A DNA stretch of 64,000 nucleotides, taken from Ferrimonas marina. GTDB taxonomy: Bacteria > Pseudomonadota > Gammaproteobacteria > Enterobacterales > Shewanellaceae. How positions within the stretch are numbered: position 1 is the stretch's first letter; each line of letters begins with the position of its first letter. Position numbers and translations under genes: made by a program. Where the stretch lies: positions 206,580 through 270,579 of the forward strand of contig NZ_FQXG01000006.1 in assembly GCF_900129905.1 (NCBI RefSeq). The letters are read 5' to 3'. Shown here one piece after another: positions 23,754 through 31,713 of the stretch. The notes beneath the pieces are model-generated. The model saw nothing but the letters and a program-made list of their open reading frames with translations. It was not told where the DNA came from and did not search any database.

Positions 23754-24329
23754 ATGGCTCAAATGAAGTTTATGTGTGACACCAAGCGCTGCATCGAGTG
23801 TAACGGCTGTGTCACCGCCTGTAAGAACGAGAACGACTCCGCGCTTGAGTGGGGCATCCAGCGTCGCCGCGTGGTGACGGTCAACGACGGTGTCGTTGGC
23901 AAGGAAGCCTCCATCTCCGTGGCCTGCATGCACTGCGACGACGCCCCTTGTATGAAGGTGTGCCCGGTCAACGTGTTCAGCCAGACCGAAGACGGTATCG
24001 TCCTGCACGACAAGGACCGCTGCATCGGCTGTGGCTACTGCCTGTACGCCTGTCCGTTTGGTGCCCCGCAGTTCCCGAAAAAATCGGCGTTCGGCGGCAA
24101 GGGCAAGATGGACAAGTGCACCTTCTGTGCCGGTGGCCCGAACACCGAGCCGGGCTCCGCCGAGGAGAAGGTGAAGTACGGTGCCAACCGTATCGCCGAA
24201 GGCAAGCTGCCGATGTGTGCCGAGCTGTGTTCCACCAAGGCCCTGCTGGCCGGTGATGCGGGCGTCGTGTCCGACATCTACCGCGAGCGTGTGGTCACCC
24301 GTGGTCACAAAGACGGTGCCTGGGGCTAA
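23754..24329 (+). CDS. fdhB: Formate dehydrogenase iron-sulfur subunit FdhB2
   Basis: A 191-residue paralog of FdhB1 with the same four 4Fe-4S motifs: CDTKRCIECNGCVTACK, CMHCDDAPCMKVCPVNVF, CIGCGYCLYACPFGAPQFP and the CTFCAGG/CAELCSTKALL pair. FdhB1 has an additional cysteine (PADC) where FdhB2 has PVNV. No signal peptide of its own. A ribosome site AAGGAGAAG precedes the ATG. It follows fdhA2 by 14 bases and is separated from fdhC2 by 59 bases containing a strong hairpin, in contrast to the 9-base gap in operon 1. Confidence 0.94.
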   Translation: MAQMKFMCDTKRCIECNGCVTACKNENDSALEWGIQRRRVVTVNDGVVGKEASISVACMHCDDAPCMKVCPVNVFSQTEDGIVLHDKDRCIGCGYCLYACPFGAPQFPKKSAFGGKGKMDKCTFCAGGPNTEPGSAEEKVKYGANRIAEGKLPMCAELCSTKALLAGDAGVVSDIYRERVVTRGHKDGAWG

Positions 24330-24342
24330 GGCCTGAGTAACG

Positions 24343-24370
24343 AAGGGGCGATCCTCGGATCGCCCCTTTC
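24343..24370 (+). terminator. Strong hairpin between fdhB2 and fdhC2, attenuator or processing site
   Basis: AAGGGGCGATCC pairs perfectly with GGATCGCCCCTT over a 2-base loop and is followed by TC then GTG. The short T-tail suggests partial termination or RNA protection that would lower fdhC2 relative to fdhXAB2. Confidence 0.65.
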
Positions 24371-24388
24371 GTGCCGCAAGGAGTAACT

Positions 24389-25372
24389 ATGTTCAAAAAC
24401 CTGATAAAGCCCCTGTTGGCGTTGGTGCTGATGTTGCCGGCCCTGGCTCTGGCGGCGGACCCTGGTACCGTGGCCGAACAGGCCGGGAACCCGTCCGACG
24501 TGCTGTGGCAGGCGATCCAGCAAGGGGAAGTGGGTCGCACCACCTCCTCGGTGGATCACCACGGTCAGCTGATCAACACCGTTGATGAGCGCCTGTTGCC
24601 GGCGCGCAGCGACTACCTGGCGCCGGCCCTGGCGCTGGCGCTGTTTGGCATGATCGGGGTGTTCATCCTGTTTATCCTGGTGAATGGCCCGTCCAAACTG
24701 CACGACGGCTTCTCCGGTAAGATGGTGTACCGCTGGTCCAAGGCCGACGTGGCGATCCACTGGCTGGGGGCGATCCCCTGCCTGCTGCTGATCCTCACCG
24801 GTCTGGTGCTGTTGGCCGGCCGTCTGATCATCGAACCGCTGATGGGTCCGGAAGCCCTGGCCAGCTTGGGCGCCATTGCCAAGCCGGTGCACGACTACAT
24901 GGCGATCCCCTTCCTGTTGGGTTGGTTGCTGATGAGCGTGAAGTGGGCCAAGAACCAGATCCCCGCCAAGTACGACATCGCCTGGTTCATGGTGGTGGGT
25001 GGCTACATCAACTTCGGTCCGTTCAAGGGCAAGCACCCGGATGCGGGCTTTGCCAACGCCGGTGAGAAGGTGTGGTTCTGGTGCTTCGTGCTGTTCGGTG
25101 CGGTGATCGCCGTCTCCGGTGTGATCCTGCTGTTCCCCGAGTACGTCAACCCGTCCCGTAGCCTGAGCCTGCTGGCTCTGATTGCCCACGGTGCGGCGGC
25201 CATCATCATCACCGCGTTCTCCGTGGTGCACATCTTCATGGCCACCGTGCTGTCTGAAGGTGGCATGGAGTGCATGGTGTCCGGTTACTGCGACGAGAAC
25301 TGGGCGATCCAGCACCACAATGTGTGGTACGACGAGATCAAGGCCGACGGTACTCTGAAGTACAAGGAATAA
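24389..25372 (+). CDS. fdhC: Formate dehydrogenase cytochrome b subunit FdhC2
   Basis: A 327-residue membrane subunit paralogous to FdhC1: Sec signal ending LALAAD, then four to five membrane helices with candidate heme histidines in AIHWLGAIPCLLLILTG, KPVHDYMAIPF and IAHGAAAIIITAFSVVHIF. The start at 24389 has AAGGAG at ideal spacing; an ATG-like extension upstream is not favoured. The C-terminal NVWYDEIKADGTLKYKE is the segment repeated twice downstream. The N-terminal linker is about 20 residues shorter than in FdhC1. Confidence 0.93.
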   Translation: MFKNLIKPLLALVLMLPALALAADPGTVAEQAGNPSDVLWQAIQQGEVGRTTSSVDHHGQLINTVDERLLPARSDYLAPALALALFGMIGVFILFILVNGPSKLHDGFSGKMVYRWSKADVAIHWLGAIPCLLLILTGLVLLAGRLIIEPLMGPEALASLGAIAKPVHDYMAIPFLLGWLLMSVKWAKNQIPAKYDIAWFMVVGGYINFGPFKGKHPDAGFANAGEKVWFWCFVLFGAVIAVSGVILLFPEYVNPSRSLSLLALIAHGAAAIIITAFSVVHIFMATVLSEGGMECMVSGYCDENWAIQHHNVWYDEIKADGTLKYKE

Positions 25373-25552
25373 GCCTATGGGCGGTGCTGGGGTCCAGCAC
25401 CAGCTCAAGTGTTCCGGTACGACGAGATCAAGGCCGACGGCACTTTGAAGTACAAGGAATAAGCTTGTGGCTGGTGCTGGAGTCCAGCACCAGCTCAAGT
25501 GTTCCGGTACGACGAGATCAAGGCCGACGGCACTCTGAAGTACAAGGAATAA
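25326..25552 (+). repeat. Three tandem copies of the fdhC2 3' end with hairpin spacers
   Basis: The final 47 bases of fdhC2 (25326-25372) recur at 25416-25462 and 25506-25552, an exact 90-base period. Relative to the gene the copies differ only at third positions or at a synonymous leucine codon (GGT to GGC; CTG to TTG in copy 2), and each ends with the same TAA. Spacers contain GGTGCTGG/CCAGCACC and GCTGGTGCTGG/CCAGCACCAGC hairpins. Both extragenic copies are preceded by AGTGTTCC. The 90-base period keeps all copies in the fdhC2 reading frame. Confidence 0.93.
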
Positions 25553-25585
25553 GGGGCCATCCAGCATTAGCTTGATGATCTCTGT

Positions 25586-25599
25586 TTGATCCGTATCAA
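25586..25599. promoter_or_regulatory. Perfect FNR/EtrA box
   Basis: TTGATCCGTATCAA is an exact match to TTGAT-N4-ATCAA. It sits after the fdhC2 repeats and 122 bases before the lipoprotein gene at 25722, with TAAAAT at 25637 as a possible -10 element. It overlaps the left edge of a terminator. Confidence 0.65.
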
Positions 25600-25628
25600 T
25601 GGCGCCCCCAGTGGGCGCCATTATTGTT
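25598..25628 (+). terminator. Rho-independent terminator of fdh operon 2
   Basis: AATGGCGCCC pairs with GGGCGCCATT over a 5-base loop, followed by ATTGTT. Confidence 0.8.
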
Positions 25629-25721
25629 AAAGAGAGTAAAATATAGGCACTTGCGGAACTTTGTCCCGACCTTTAGGGACGAACTCTATGCCGCCTGTCG
25701 AGACACGGAAGAGGAAGCCCT

Positions 25722-26240
25722 ATGACCCCATGGATGGCGCTGCTGCTGGTTGCCCTGCTCAGCGGCTGCAGCAGCTATGTCAGAACCACCGCTACCCCCA
25801 GGGTGGATTGTCACACCGAACTGGCCAGCATCGAGCAGCTTTATCACCGCGCCTTGACCCAGTTCGAGGCCAATCCCAACCTGCATGACTTCCCCAAGTA
25901 TTTTCAGCACTTCGATCATGTACCCAGTGACGATGGCGTGCTGCGCTACCGGGTCTCGCATGATCAGCCCTATCACCTGACGGATCCGCAGGCCCACTGG
26001 GGCAGCAAGCTGTACCGCTTGATGCGTCATACCCTCAGGCTGGAGGGTAAGGCCCCTTACCACCTCAGGCAAAGTATGGTGTTCCAGTGGCGCCAGGGCA
26101 GCTATCTTGGCCACCAGGTTGAAGCACCCAAGTGCTTCCTTGGCAACCAGGCGCTGACCAGCTGCGATGGGGCAGTGACGGCAGAGTTGGCGACCGGGGT
26201 GACGGCGGAATTGCCCAGCCATTCAGGAGCCCAGTTATGA
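25722..26240 (+). CDS. Lipoprotein of unknown function, first of a paralogous pair
   Basis: A 172-residue protein with a lipoprotein signal: hydrophobic MALLLVALLSGCSS gives a lipobox LLSGC with C17 (approximate). The body holds IEQLYHRALTQFEANPNLHDFPKYFQHFDHVP and VFQWRQGSYLGHQVE, both echoed in the next gene, so the two are tandem paralogs. No known family is recognised. The ATG lies 10 bases after AGAGGAAG. Position after fdh operon 2 and an FNR box suggest anaerobic expression. Confidence 0.75.
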   Translation: MTPWMALLLVALLSGCSSYVRTTATPRVDCHTELASIEQLYHRALTQFEANPNLHDFPKYFQHFDHVPSDDGVLRYRVSHDQPYHLTDPQAHWGSKLYRLMRHTLRLEGKAPYHLRQSMVFQWRQGSYLGHQVEAPKCFLGNQALTSCDGAVTAELATGVTAELPSHSGAQL

Positions 26241-26773
26241 GCCTCAGCGGCGGGATGAGTGACAACGCCAGAGCGCGGCGTTTGCCATGGTATGCGCCGG
26301 CATTGCTCTTGCTCCTGCTGATTGGCTGCAGCAACCCACTGCGCAGTACCCTGCCTGGCTATGAGCCCAAGGTGATCGACAGCCTGGCGGAGCTGGAGGA
26401 CATTGAGCAGGCCTACCGTGTCTCGCTCAAGCAACTGGATTCCGAGCCGACCCTGGCCAACTTCAGCCGCTATTTTCCCGGTCATCATCGCCTGCCCAAC
26501 CAGGGTGAGACCCAGCGCTACCAGGTCTACCTGGATCAGCGCTATGTGCTCAAGCGGGATGATGTCGTGGTGGACAGCTTCAACCTGCTGGTCTGGCTCT
26601 ACAACCTGCTGGAGCGCAACAAGATCAGCAACGAGGGGCAGTTGGAGACCTCACCCCGGCTGTACCGTCAGTACATGACCTTCCGCTGGCAAGGCGAGCA
26701 ATACCTGGGCTACCAGATCGCCGAGCGCTACTGCACCAGTGATAGGGTCAACACTATGAATTGCGAGTATTGA
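26237..26773 (+). CDS. Lipoprotein of unknown function, second of a paralogous pair
   Basis: A 178-residue protein with a membrane-type signal ending LLLLLIGCSNPL (lipobox cysteine near residue 30). The segment LEDIEQAYRVSLKQLDSEPTLANFSRYFPGHHRLP and MTFRWQGEQYLGYQIAERYC align with the preceding protein. Its ATG overlaps the stop of the first gene (ATGA) with CAGGAG upstream, so the pair is co-translated. Function unknown. Confidence 0.75.
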   Translation: MSLSGGMSDNARARRLPWYAPALLLLLLIGCSNPLRSTLPGYEPKVIDSLAELEDIEQAYRVSLKQLDSEPTLANFSRYFPGHHRLPNQGETQRYQVYLDQRYVLKRDDVVVDSFNLLVWLYNLLERNKISNEGQLETSPRLYRQYMTFRWQGEQYLGYQIAERYCTSDRVNTMNCEY

Positions 26774-26783
26774 GGTGCTGTTG

Positions 26784-26841
26784 GTTCTATTTAATAGAAC
26801 GCTTTAGCCGTTTATTTGCGATTTTACTCTTAGTAAATCGC
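26784..26841. promoter_or_regulatory. Two dyads upstream of the DoxX gene
   Basis: GTTCTAT-TTA-ATAGAAC (26784-26800) and GCGATTTTACT-CTT-AGTAAATCGC (26818-26841, one base bulged) lie in an AT-rich stretch before the gene at 26890. Paired dyads of this size suit a dimeric repressor or LysR-type regulator, which is not encoded in the window. Confidence 0.5.
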
Positions 26842-26889
26842 ACTAATATAGTCCTTGTCTTCAATCAAGATCGAATCCAAGGACTGACC

Positions 26890-27309
26890 ATGAGCACCTC
26901 GCAAACCACCTCTCACCCTGTTTCGCAAAACCACTCCCTCGCGGCCCCCACCGATCTGCTGGCCCGCGCCCTGATGGCCTTCATCTTCATCATGGCCGGC
27001 TACGGCAAGATCGGCAGCTTCGCCGGGACCCAAGGCTGGATGGAGTCCATGGGCGTCCCCGGCATCCTGCTCTATCCGGTGGTGGCGCTGGAGCTGTTCG
27101 GTGGCATCGCCCTGCTGATCGGCCTGAAAACCCGACTGGTGGCCTTTCTGCTTGCCGGCTTCTGTGTCCTTTCTGCGCTGATCTTCCACAATGACCTGGC
27201 CAATGACTTCAACGCCCTTGCCAAGAACCTGGCGATGGCTGGCGGCTTCCTGCTGCTGACCCTGCACGGCCCGGGCAAGCTGAGCCTCGACGCCAAGCTG
27301 GCCAAGTAA
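26890..27309 (+). CDS. DoxX family membrane protein
   Basis: A 139-residue protein with four membrane helices: LLARALMAFIFIMAGYGKIG, GILLYPVVALELFGGIALLIG, VAFLLAGFCVLSALIFH and a final helix near AMAGGFLLLTLHGPG. This is the DoxX/YphA-type fold linked to thiol and quinone redox stress. ATG 26890 is the first start after the dyad operators. It is followed by a glutathionyl-hydroquinone reductase gene, a pairing consistent with quinone detoxification. Confidence 0.85.
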   Translation: MSTSQTTSHPVSQNHSLAAPTDLLARALMAFIFIMAGYGKIGSFAGTQGWMESMGVPGILLYPVVALELFGGIALLIGLKTRLVAFLLAGFCVLSALIFHNDLANDFNALAKNLAMAGGFLLLTLHGPGKLSLDAKLAK

Positions 27310-27387
27310 CCCCCATCCGCGGCGCCGGCCAACGGCGCCTCGGAGCACGGCATTTCCCCAAGATGGTAAACCGCTAAGGAGCTGACC

Positions 27388-28365
27388 ATGGGACAACTGG
27401 TAAAGGGCGTCTGGCATGACGTCTGGTACGACACCGAAGGCAACAAGGGCGAGTTTGTGCGTGAGCAGGCACAGCTGCGCAACTGGATCACTCCGGATGG
27501 CAGCCCGGGCCCCACCGGCAACGGTGGCTTCAAGGCCGAAAAGGGGCGCTATCACCTGTATGTCTCCCTGGCCTGTCCCTGGGCTCACCGCACCCTGATC
27601 TTCCGCGCGCTGAAGGGGCTGGAGGACTACATCGAGGTCTCGGTGGTCAGCCCGGATATGCTGGATAAGGGCTGGACCTTCGACACCGCCACCGGCTCCA
27701 GCGGTGACAAGCTGCACGGCTTTGATTACCACTACCAGGTCTACACCGCCAACCAGGCAGACTACTCCGGTCGGGTTACCGTGCCGGTGCTGTGGGACAC
27801 CCAGACCCAGCGTATCGTCAACAACGAGTCGTCGGAGATCATTCGCATGTTCAACAGCGCCTTTGATCATCTCACCGGCAATCAACAGGATTTCTGGCCA
27901 GAGGCGTTGCGTGATGAGATCGAGCAGGTCAACGAAGAGGTGTACGCCAACATCAACAACGGCGTCTATCGGGCCGGCTTTGCCACCAGCCAGAGCGCCT
28001 ACGAGGCGGCCTATGAACGCCTGTTCGCCTCGCTCGACCGGCTGGAGCTGCGGCTGGGTCAGCAGCGCTACCTGTTGGGCAGCCAGGTGACCGAAGCTGA
28101 CTGGCGCCTGTTCACCACCCTGGTGCGCTTCGATGCGGTCTACTTCGGCCACTTCAAGTGCAACCGGCAGCTACTGGCCAGCTTCCCCAACCTGTCCGGC
28201 TACCTGCGGGAGCTGTACCAGTGGCCCGGGGTCGCCGCCACGGTCAACATGGAGCACATCAAGCGGCACTACTACTACAGCCACGACATGATCAACCCTA
28301 CCCGGGTGGTGCCGGTGGGGCCGGAGCTGGATCTGGATGCACCGCATGGCCGGGAAGCGCTCTGA
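27388..28365 (+). CDS. Glutathionyl-hydroquinone reductase (YqjG/EcnM4 type)
   Basis: A 325-residue soluble xi-class glutathione transferase. The catalytic cysteine is in LYVSLACPWAHRTLIFRALKGL (CPWAHR, about residue 64), and the conserved NNESSEIIRMFN and VTEADWRLFTTLVRFDAVYFGHFKCN motifs are present. It reduces glutathionyl-hydroquinones, protecting against quinone electrophiles. AAGGAG lies 6 bases before the ATG. Likely co-transcribed with the doxX gene 78 bases upstream. Confidence 0.93.
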   Translation: MGQLVKGVWHDVWYDTEGNKGEFVREQAQLRNWITPDGSPGPTGNGGFKAEKGRYHLYVSLACPWAHRTLIFRALKGLEDYIEVSVVSPDMLDKGWTFDTATGSSGDKLHGFDYHYQVYTANQADYSGRVTVPVLWDTQTQRIVNNESSEIIRMFNSAFDHLTGNQQDFWPEALRDEIEQVNEEVYANINNGVYRAGFATSQSAYEAAYERLFASLDRLELRLGQQRYLLGSQVTEADWRLFTTLVRFDAVYFGHFKCNRQLLASFPNLSGYLRELYQWPGVAATVNMEHIKRHYYYSHDMINPTRVVPVGPELDLDAPHGREAL

Positions 28366-28420
28366 CCGACGCTGCGACGGCTACACTTAAAGCAGGATGT
28401 AACCGTCGTTGGGAGGGGTT

Positions 28421-28936
28421 ATGGGTGTTGCTATCCGCGTCAGCGATTATCTGAAAAGCTTGGGGGTGTCCTACTCGTTGGTGCCCCACAGCCACAGCCA
28501 GTCGGCGGTTCAGTCCGCCATCAGCGCCGGGGTGCCGGTGCGTCAAACCGCCAAATCGGTGTTACTGGAGGACCATGAGGGGCGCCGGATCCTGGCGGTG
28601 ATCCCCGCCGGTAACCGGGTGCTGTTGAAGAAGCTAAGTGACCAACTTGGTCGCGAGCTGCATCTGATCAAGGAGAGCCAGATGCGCGGCAGCTTTGACG
28701 ACTGCGAGCTGGGTGCCTTGCCAGCCATCGGTGAGCCCTATCATCTCCAGGCGATCTACGACGAGCTGCTGTCGGAGGAGCCGGAGGTGTACATGGAGGC
28801 GGGCGATCACGAGCACCTGGTGCGCCTGAGCCACGCGGCCTTCCTGGCGGTGATGGCCAATCACCCTCACGGTCGCTTCAGCATCGACCGCAGCGCCGAT
28901 TATGGCCAGCCCTCCCGGGGCTGGGACTGGCAATAG
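28421..28936 (+). CDS. YbaK/ProX-type aminoacyl-tRNA deacylase-like protein
   Basis: A 171-residue protein with the YbaK/prolyl-tRNA-editing domain: HSQSAVQSAISAGVPVRQTAKSVLL near the N-terminus (histidine, then the lysine equivalent that positions the tRNA end) and RILAVIPAGNRVLLKKLSDQLGRELHLI. It may hydrolyse mischarged tRNA. The C-terminal 60 residues extend the domain. Start at 28421 has GGGAGGGG at good spacing. Confidence 0.8.
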   Translation: MGVAIRVSDYLKSLGVSYSLVPHSHSQSAVQSAISAGVPVRQTAKSVLLEDHEGRRILAVIPAGNRVLLKKLSDQLGRELHLIKESQMRGSFDDCELGALPAIGEPYHLQAIYDELLSEEPEVYMEAGDHEHLVRLSHAAFLAVMANHPHGRFSIDRSADYGQPSRGWDWQ

Positions 28937-28960
28937 CAACAGTGCTAACACTGTATCCAG

Positions 28961-28984
28961 GGGCGCCAAGGGCGCCCTTTTTTG
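28961..28984 (+). terminator. Rho-independent terminator
   Basis: GGGCGCC and GGCGCCC form a 7-base stem over AAG, followed by six T. Ends the YbaK-like gene. Confidence 0.85.
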
Positions 28985-29085
28985 ATCCCGGGTTTATGAA
29001 GAATCCATGACCGGTGAGGTCAATCACAGTTACCGATAACATAAAGAGGGAGAATCCTACGGTTTTGATTTAGTTAGGAAAAAAT

Positions 29086-30708
29086 ATGTCGCTGTTATCC
29101 AGATTACCGATCCGGCGCAAGCTGATGCTGCTGAGCCTGATGGCTGCTTTGGCCACCCTGACCCTGCTGGGGTACGCCGCCTGGACCACCACTCAGGCTA
29201 CCCGCGTGGCCATCGATCACGATCTGGAAAATGACCTGCGCCTGGGGGCCTCCATCCTGGTGCGTTACCAAAGCCAGCAGCAGGAGCTGGGGCAGGCCGC
29301 AGCCCAGGAGCGCGCACTGGAGGTGATCAGCGGCTTGCGTTACGACGAGGGCAATTTCTTTTGGGTGATGGACAGCGAGGGGCGGCTGCTCAGTCACCCC
29401 CATTGGCCTGCGCTGCTGGGCCAGGACGTTCGCCAACAGCACCTGCAGGGCGATCACTACTGGGACCGGATGCTGACCCTGGTGGCGCAGCAAAGCGAAG
29501 GGTTTGTCCGTTATAACGAGCAACTGCCCGGTGAGCTGGCCCAGGCCAAGTACGCCTACGTCAAGGCGATCCCGGAATGGGACTGGGTGATCGGCACCGC
29601 CATCGATGCGGTGGATCCCCTGGCACTGGCCAAGGAGGTACTGATGCAGCTGGTCTGGGTCGCCCTGGCCGCATTGCTGTTGACCGAGGTGGTCAACCGC
29701 ACCATACGACGGGACATCGTCGGCCCAATTGCCGAGCTGGAGAAGGTCTGCGAACGGCTGGCACAGGGGGATCTGCGGGAGCGAACCTCTGCACTGACCG
29801 AGCGAGGCGATGAGCTGGGCCACCTGGCCCAGGCGCTGAAACAGGCCCAGCAACGGCTGGCGCAACTGCTGGGCCAGGTGCAGCAGGCGGTGAGTCAAAA
29901 TGAGAGCCAGGCGCAGCGGATCGCCGAGGCCTGTCAGTCCAGCCAGAACGAGGTCAACCTACAGCAGCAGCAGCTCGACCAGGTGGCCTGTGCCATGACC
30001 CAGATGCGTGAATCGGTGCAGCAGGTGGCACAACAGGCGGAGCAGACTGCCGAGGTGACTCAACGGGTCAGCCAGCGCAGCGCCGAGGGCGCCGGGGATA
30101 TGACCCAGGCTGCCACCCAGATCCGCCAGCTGACCGACACCATTGAGTGCAGCAGTGAGCAGATCACCGCACTGCGCCAGGGGGTGTTGGCGATCAATGA
30201 GGTGACCGAGGTGATCGATGGCTTGTCCGATCAAACCAACCTGCTGGCACTGAACGCCGCCATCGAGGCGGCCCGGGCCGGTGATCAGGGCCGGGGCTTT
30301 GCCGTGGTGGCCGATGAGGTGCGCCAGCTGGCCAGTCATACTCAGCAATCCACCTCTGAGGTCAAGCAGCAGGTCACCCGGTTGCAAAGCGACGCTGCCA
30401 CCTCGGTCAAGATGATGAGCGACAGCCGTCAGCTGGCGCTCAAGGGGGCGGAGTCGGTAGAGCAGCTGTCCGAGGGACTGCAGGAGGTGGTGGTGCAGGT
30501 GCAGCAAGCCAATCAGCGCAGTGGCCACATCGCCGCGGCGGCAGAGGAGCAGCGGGCGGTGGCGGCCCAGGTCAGCGATAACCTGCAGCGAGCCAACGAC
30601 GCCGGTCACAACGTCAGTGAGCAGGCCGAGCGACTGGCTCAGCGTAGCCAGGAACTGCGCCAGAGCGCCCGCCACCTCAGCGACCAGCTGGCGAAATTTA
30701 AACTGTGA
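29086..30708 (+). CDS. Methyl-accepting chemotaxis protein with a single-Cache sensor
   Basis: A 540-residue chemoreceptor. Membrane helix 1 is near residues 12-34. The periplasmic sensor has the sCache motif [20 protein letters not shown] and [10 protein letters not shown]. Membrane helix 2 is near 187-205, followed by HAMP (about 206-258). The cytoplasmic hairpin ends at the highly conserved tip [39 protein letters not shown] (about 375-415). No C-terminal CheR-binding pentapeptide is seen. Ligand unknown; Cache receptors of this type often sense carboxylates. Monocistronic. Confidence 0.93.
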   Translation: MSLLSRLPIRRKLMLLSLMAALATLTLLGYAAWTTTQATRVAIDHDLENDLRLGASILVRYQSQQQELGQAAAQERALEVISGLRYDEGNFFWVMDSEGRLLSHPHWPALLGQDVRQQHLQGDHYWDRMLTLVAQQSEGFVRYNEQLPGELAQAKYAYVKAIPEWDWVIGTAIDAVDPLALAKEVLMQLVWVALAALLLTEVVNRTIRRDIVGPIAELEKVCERLAQGDLRERTSALTERGDELGHLAQALKQAQQRLAQLLGQVQQAVSQNESQAQRIAEACQSSQNEVNLQQQQLDQVACAMTQMRESVQQVAQQAEQTAEVTQRVSQRSAEGAGDMTQAATQIRQLTDTIECSSEQITALRQGVLAINEVTEVIDGLSDQTNLLALNAAIEAARAGDQGRGFAVVADEVRQLASHTQQSTSEVKQQVTRLQSDAATSVKMMSDSRQLALKGAESVEQLSEGLQEVVVQVQQANQRSGHIAAAAEEQRAVAAQVSDNLQRANDAGHNVSEQAERLAQRSQELRQSARHLSDQLAKFKL

Positions 30709-30788
30709 TCTGAAGGGCAAAGTGAGCTGACAGGGTGGGGGCGATGTCGCATAATGGCGCCATCGTTATCCCTGATAAGGCAGGATCC

Positions 30789-31658
30789 ATGCTCGCAGTT
30801 ATGCAGGGTCGCCTGGACGCCTACTGGCGCCTGGCTCGCCTTGACCGGCCCATCGGCACGTTCTTATTGATGTGGCCCACCCTGGCCGCCCTTTGGTTTG
30901 CCGCTGGCGGTATTCCCGACCTGTTTGTATTGGCCGTGTTTTTTACCGGTGTCTGGCTGATGCGCGCCAACGGCTGCATCATCAACGACTTTGCCGACCG
31001 TAAGATCGATGCCCATGTGGCCCGAACCCGTGGCCGGCCGTTGGCCAGCGGTGAGATCCGCGCCAAGGAGGCACTGGCGCTGTTCGTGCTGGTGGGGCTG
31101 ATCTGTTACGGCCTGGTGCTGCAGCTCAACCCTCTGACGGTCAAGCTGGCCTACGTTGGTATCGTGCTGACGGTGATCTACCCCTTTACCAAGCGCTTTC
31201 TTGCCGCCCCGCAGATGTTCCTCGGGGTGGTATGGAGCTGGTCGATCCCCATGGCCTTTGCGGCACAGACCGGTGAGGTACCGACCATCGCCTGGTACCT
31301 GTTCCTGGCCAACTGGTGCTGGACCGTGGCCTACGACACCATGTACGGCATGGTGGATCGGGAGGACGACCTGAAGATCGGCGTGCGCTCCAGCGCCATC
31401 TGGTTTGGTCGCTGGGAGCGACACTGGATCGCCCTGTTCCAGCTGGCCACCCTGGTGTTGCTGCTGGGCATCGGCCTGCGCCTGGCGATGGGGCCGGTCT
31501 TCATGCTGGGGCTGTTGCTGATGGCTGCGCTGTTCGTCCATCAACAGCGTTTGATCCGCGGCCGAGAGCGCGAGGCTTGCTTCCAGGCCTTCCTCAACAA
31601 TAACTGGGCCGGCGCGGTGCTGTTCACCGCCGTGGTGGTGGATTTCGCCCTGCGTTAA
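30789..31658 (+). CDS. ubiA: 4-hydroxybenzoate octaprenyltransferase UbiA
   Basis: A 289-residue integral membrane prenyltransferase with the two aspartate motifs [19 protein letters not shown] (about 70-88) and [13 protein letters not shown] (about 193-205) that bind Mg-diphosphate. It attaches the polyprenyl tail to 4-hydroxybenzoate in ubiquinone synthesis. ATG 30789 follows CAGGATCC. No ubiC neighbour is present here, unlike E. coli. Confidence 0.95.
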   Translation: MLAVMQGRLDAYWRLARLDRPIGTFLLMWPTLAALWFAAGGIPDLFVLAVFFTGVWLMRANGCIINDFADRKIDAHVARTRGRPLASGEIRAKEALALFVLVGLICYGLVLQLNPLTVKLAYVGIVLTVIYPFTKRFLAAPQMFLGVVWSWSIPMAFAAQTGEVPTIAWYLFLANWCWTVAYDTMYGMVDREDDLKIGVRSSAIWFGRWERHWIALFQLATLVLLLGIGLRLAMGPVFMLGLLLMAALFVHQQRLIRGREREACFQAFLNNNWAGAVLFTAVVVDFALR

Positions 31659-31671
31659 CCCGAAACCACAA

Positions 31672-31702
31672 AAAAAGGCAGCCCTCGGGGCTGCCTTTTT
31701 TG
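31672..31702. terminator. Bidirectional terminator between ubiA and the GNAT gene
   Basis: GGCAGCCC-TCG-GGGCTGCC with a run of A before and T after serves both convergent genes. Confidence 0.9.
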
Positions 31703-31713
31703 TTGCGGTCGAC

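Noticed and set aside
19446-25552. Diversity-generating retroelement as an explanation for the fdhC tail repeats
   Set aside because: Copies lie at gene 3' ends near hairpins, as in DGR variable regions, but there is no reverse transcriptase in the window and differences are third-position changes rather than adenine-specific.
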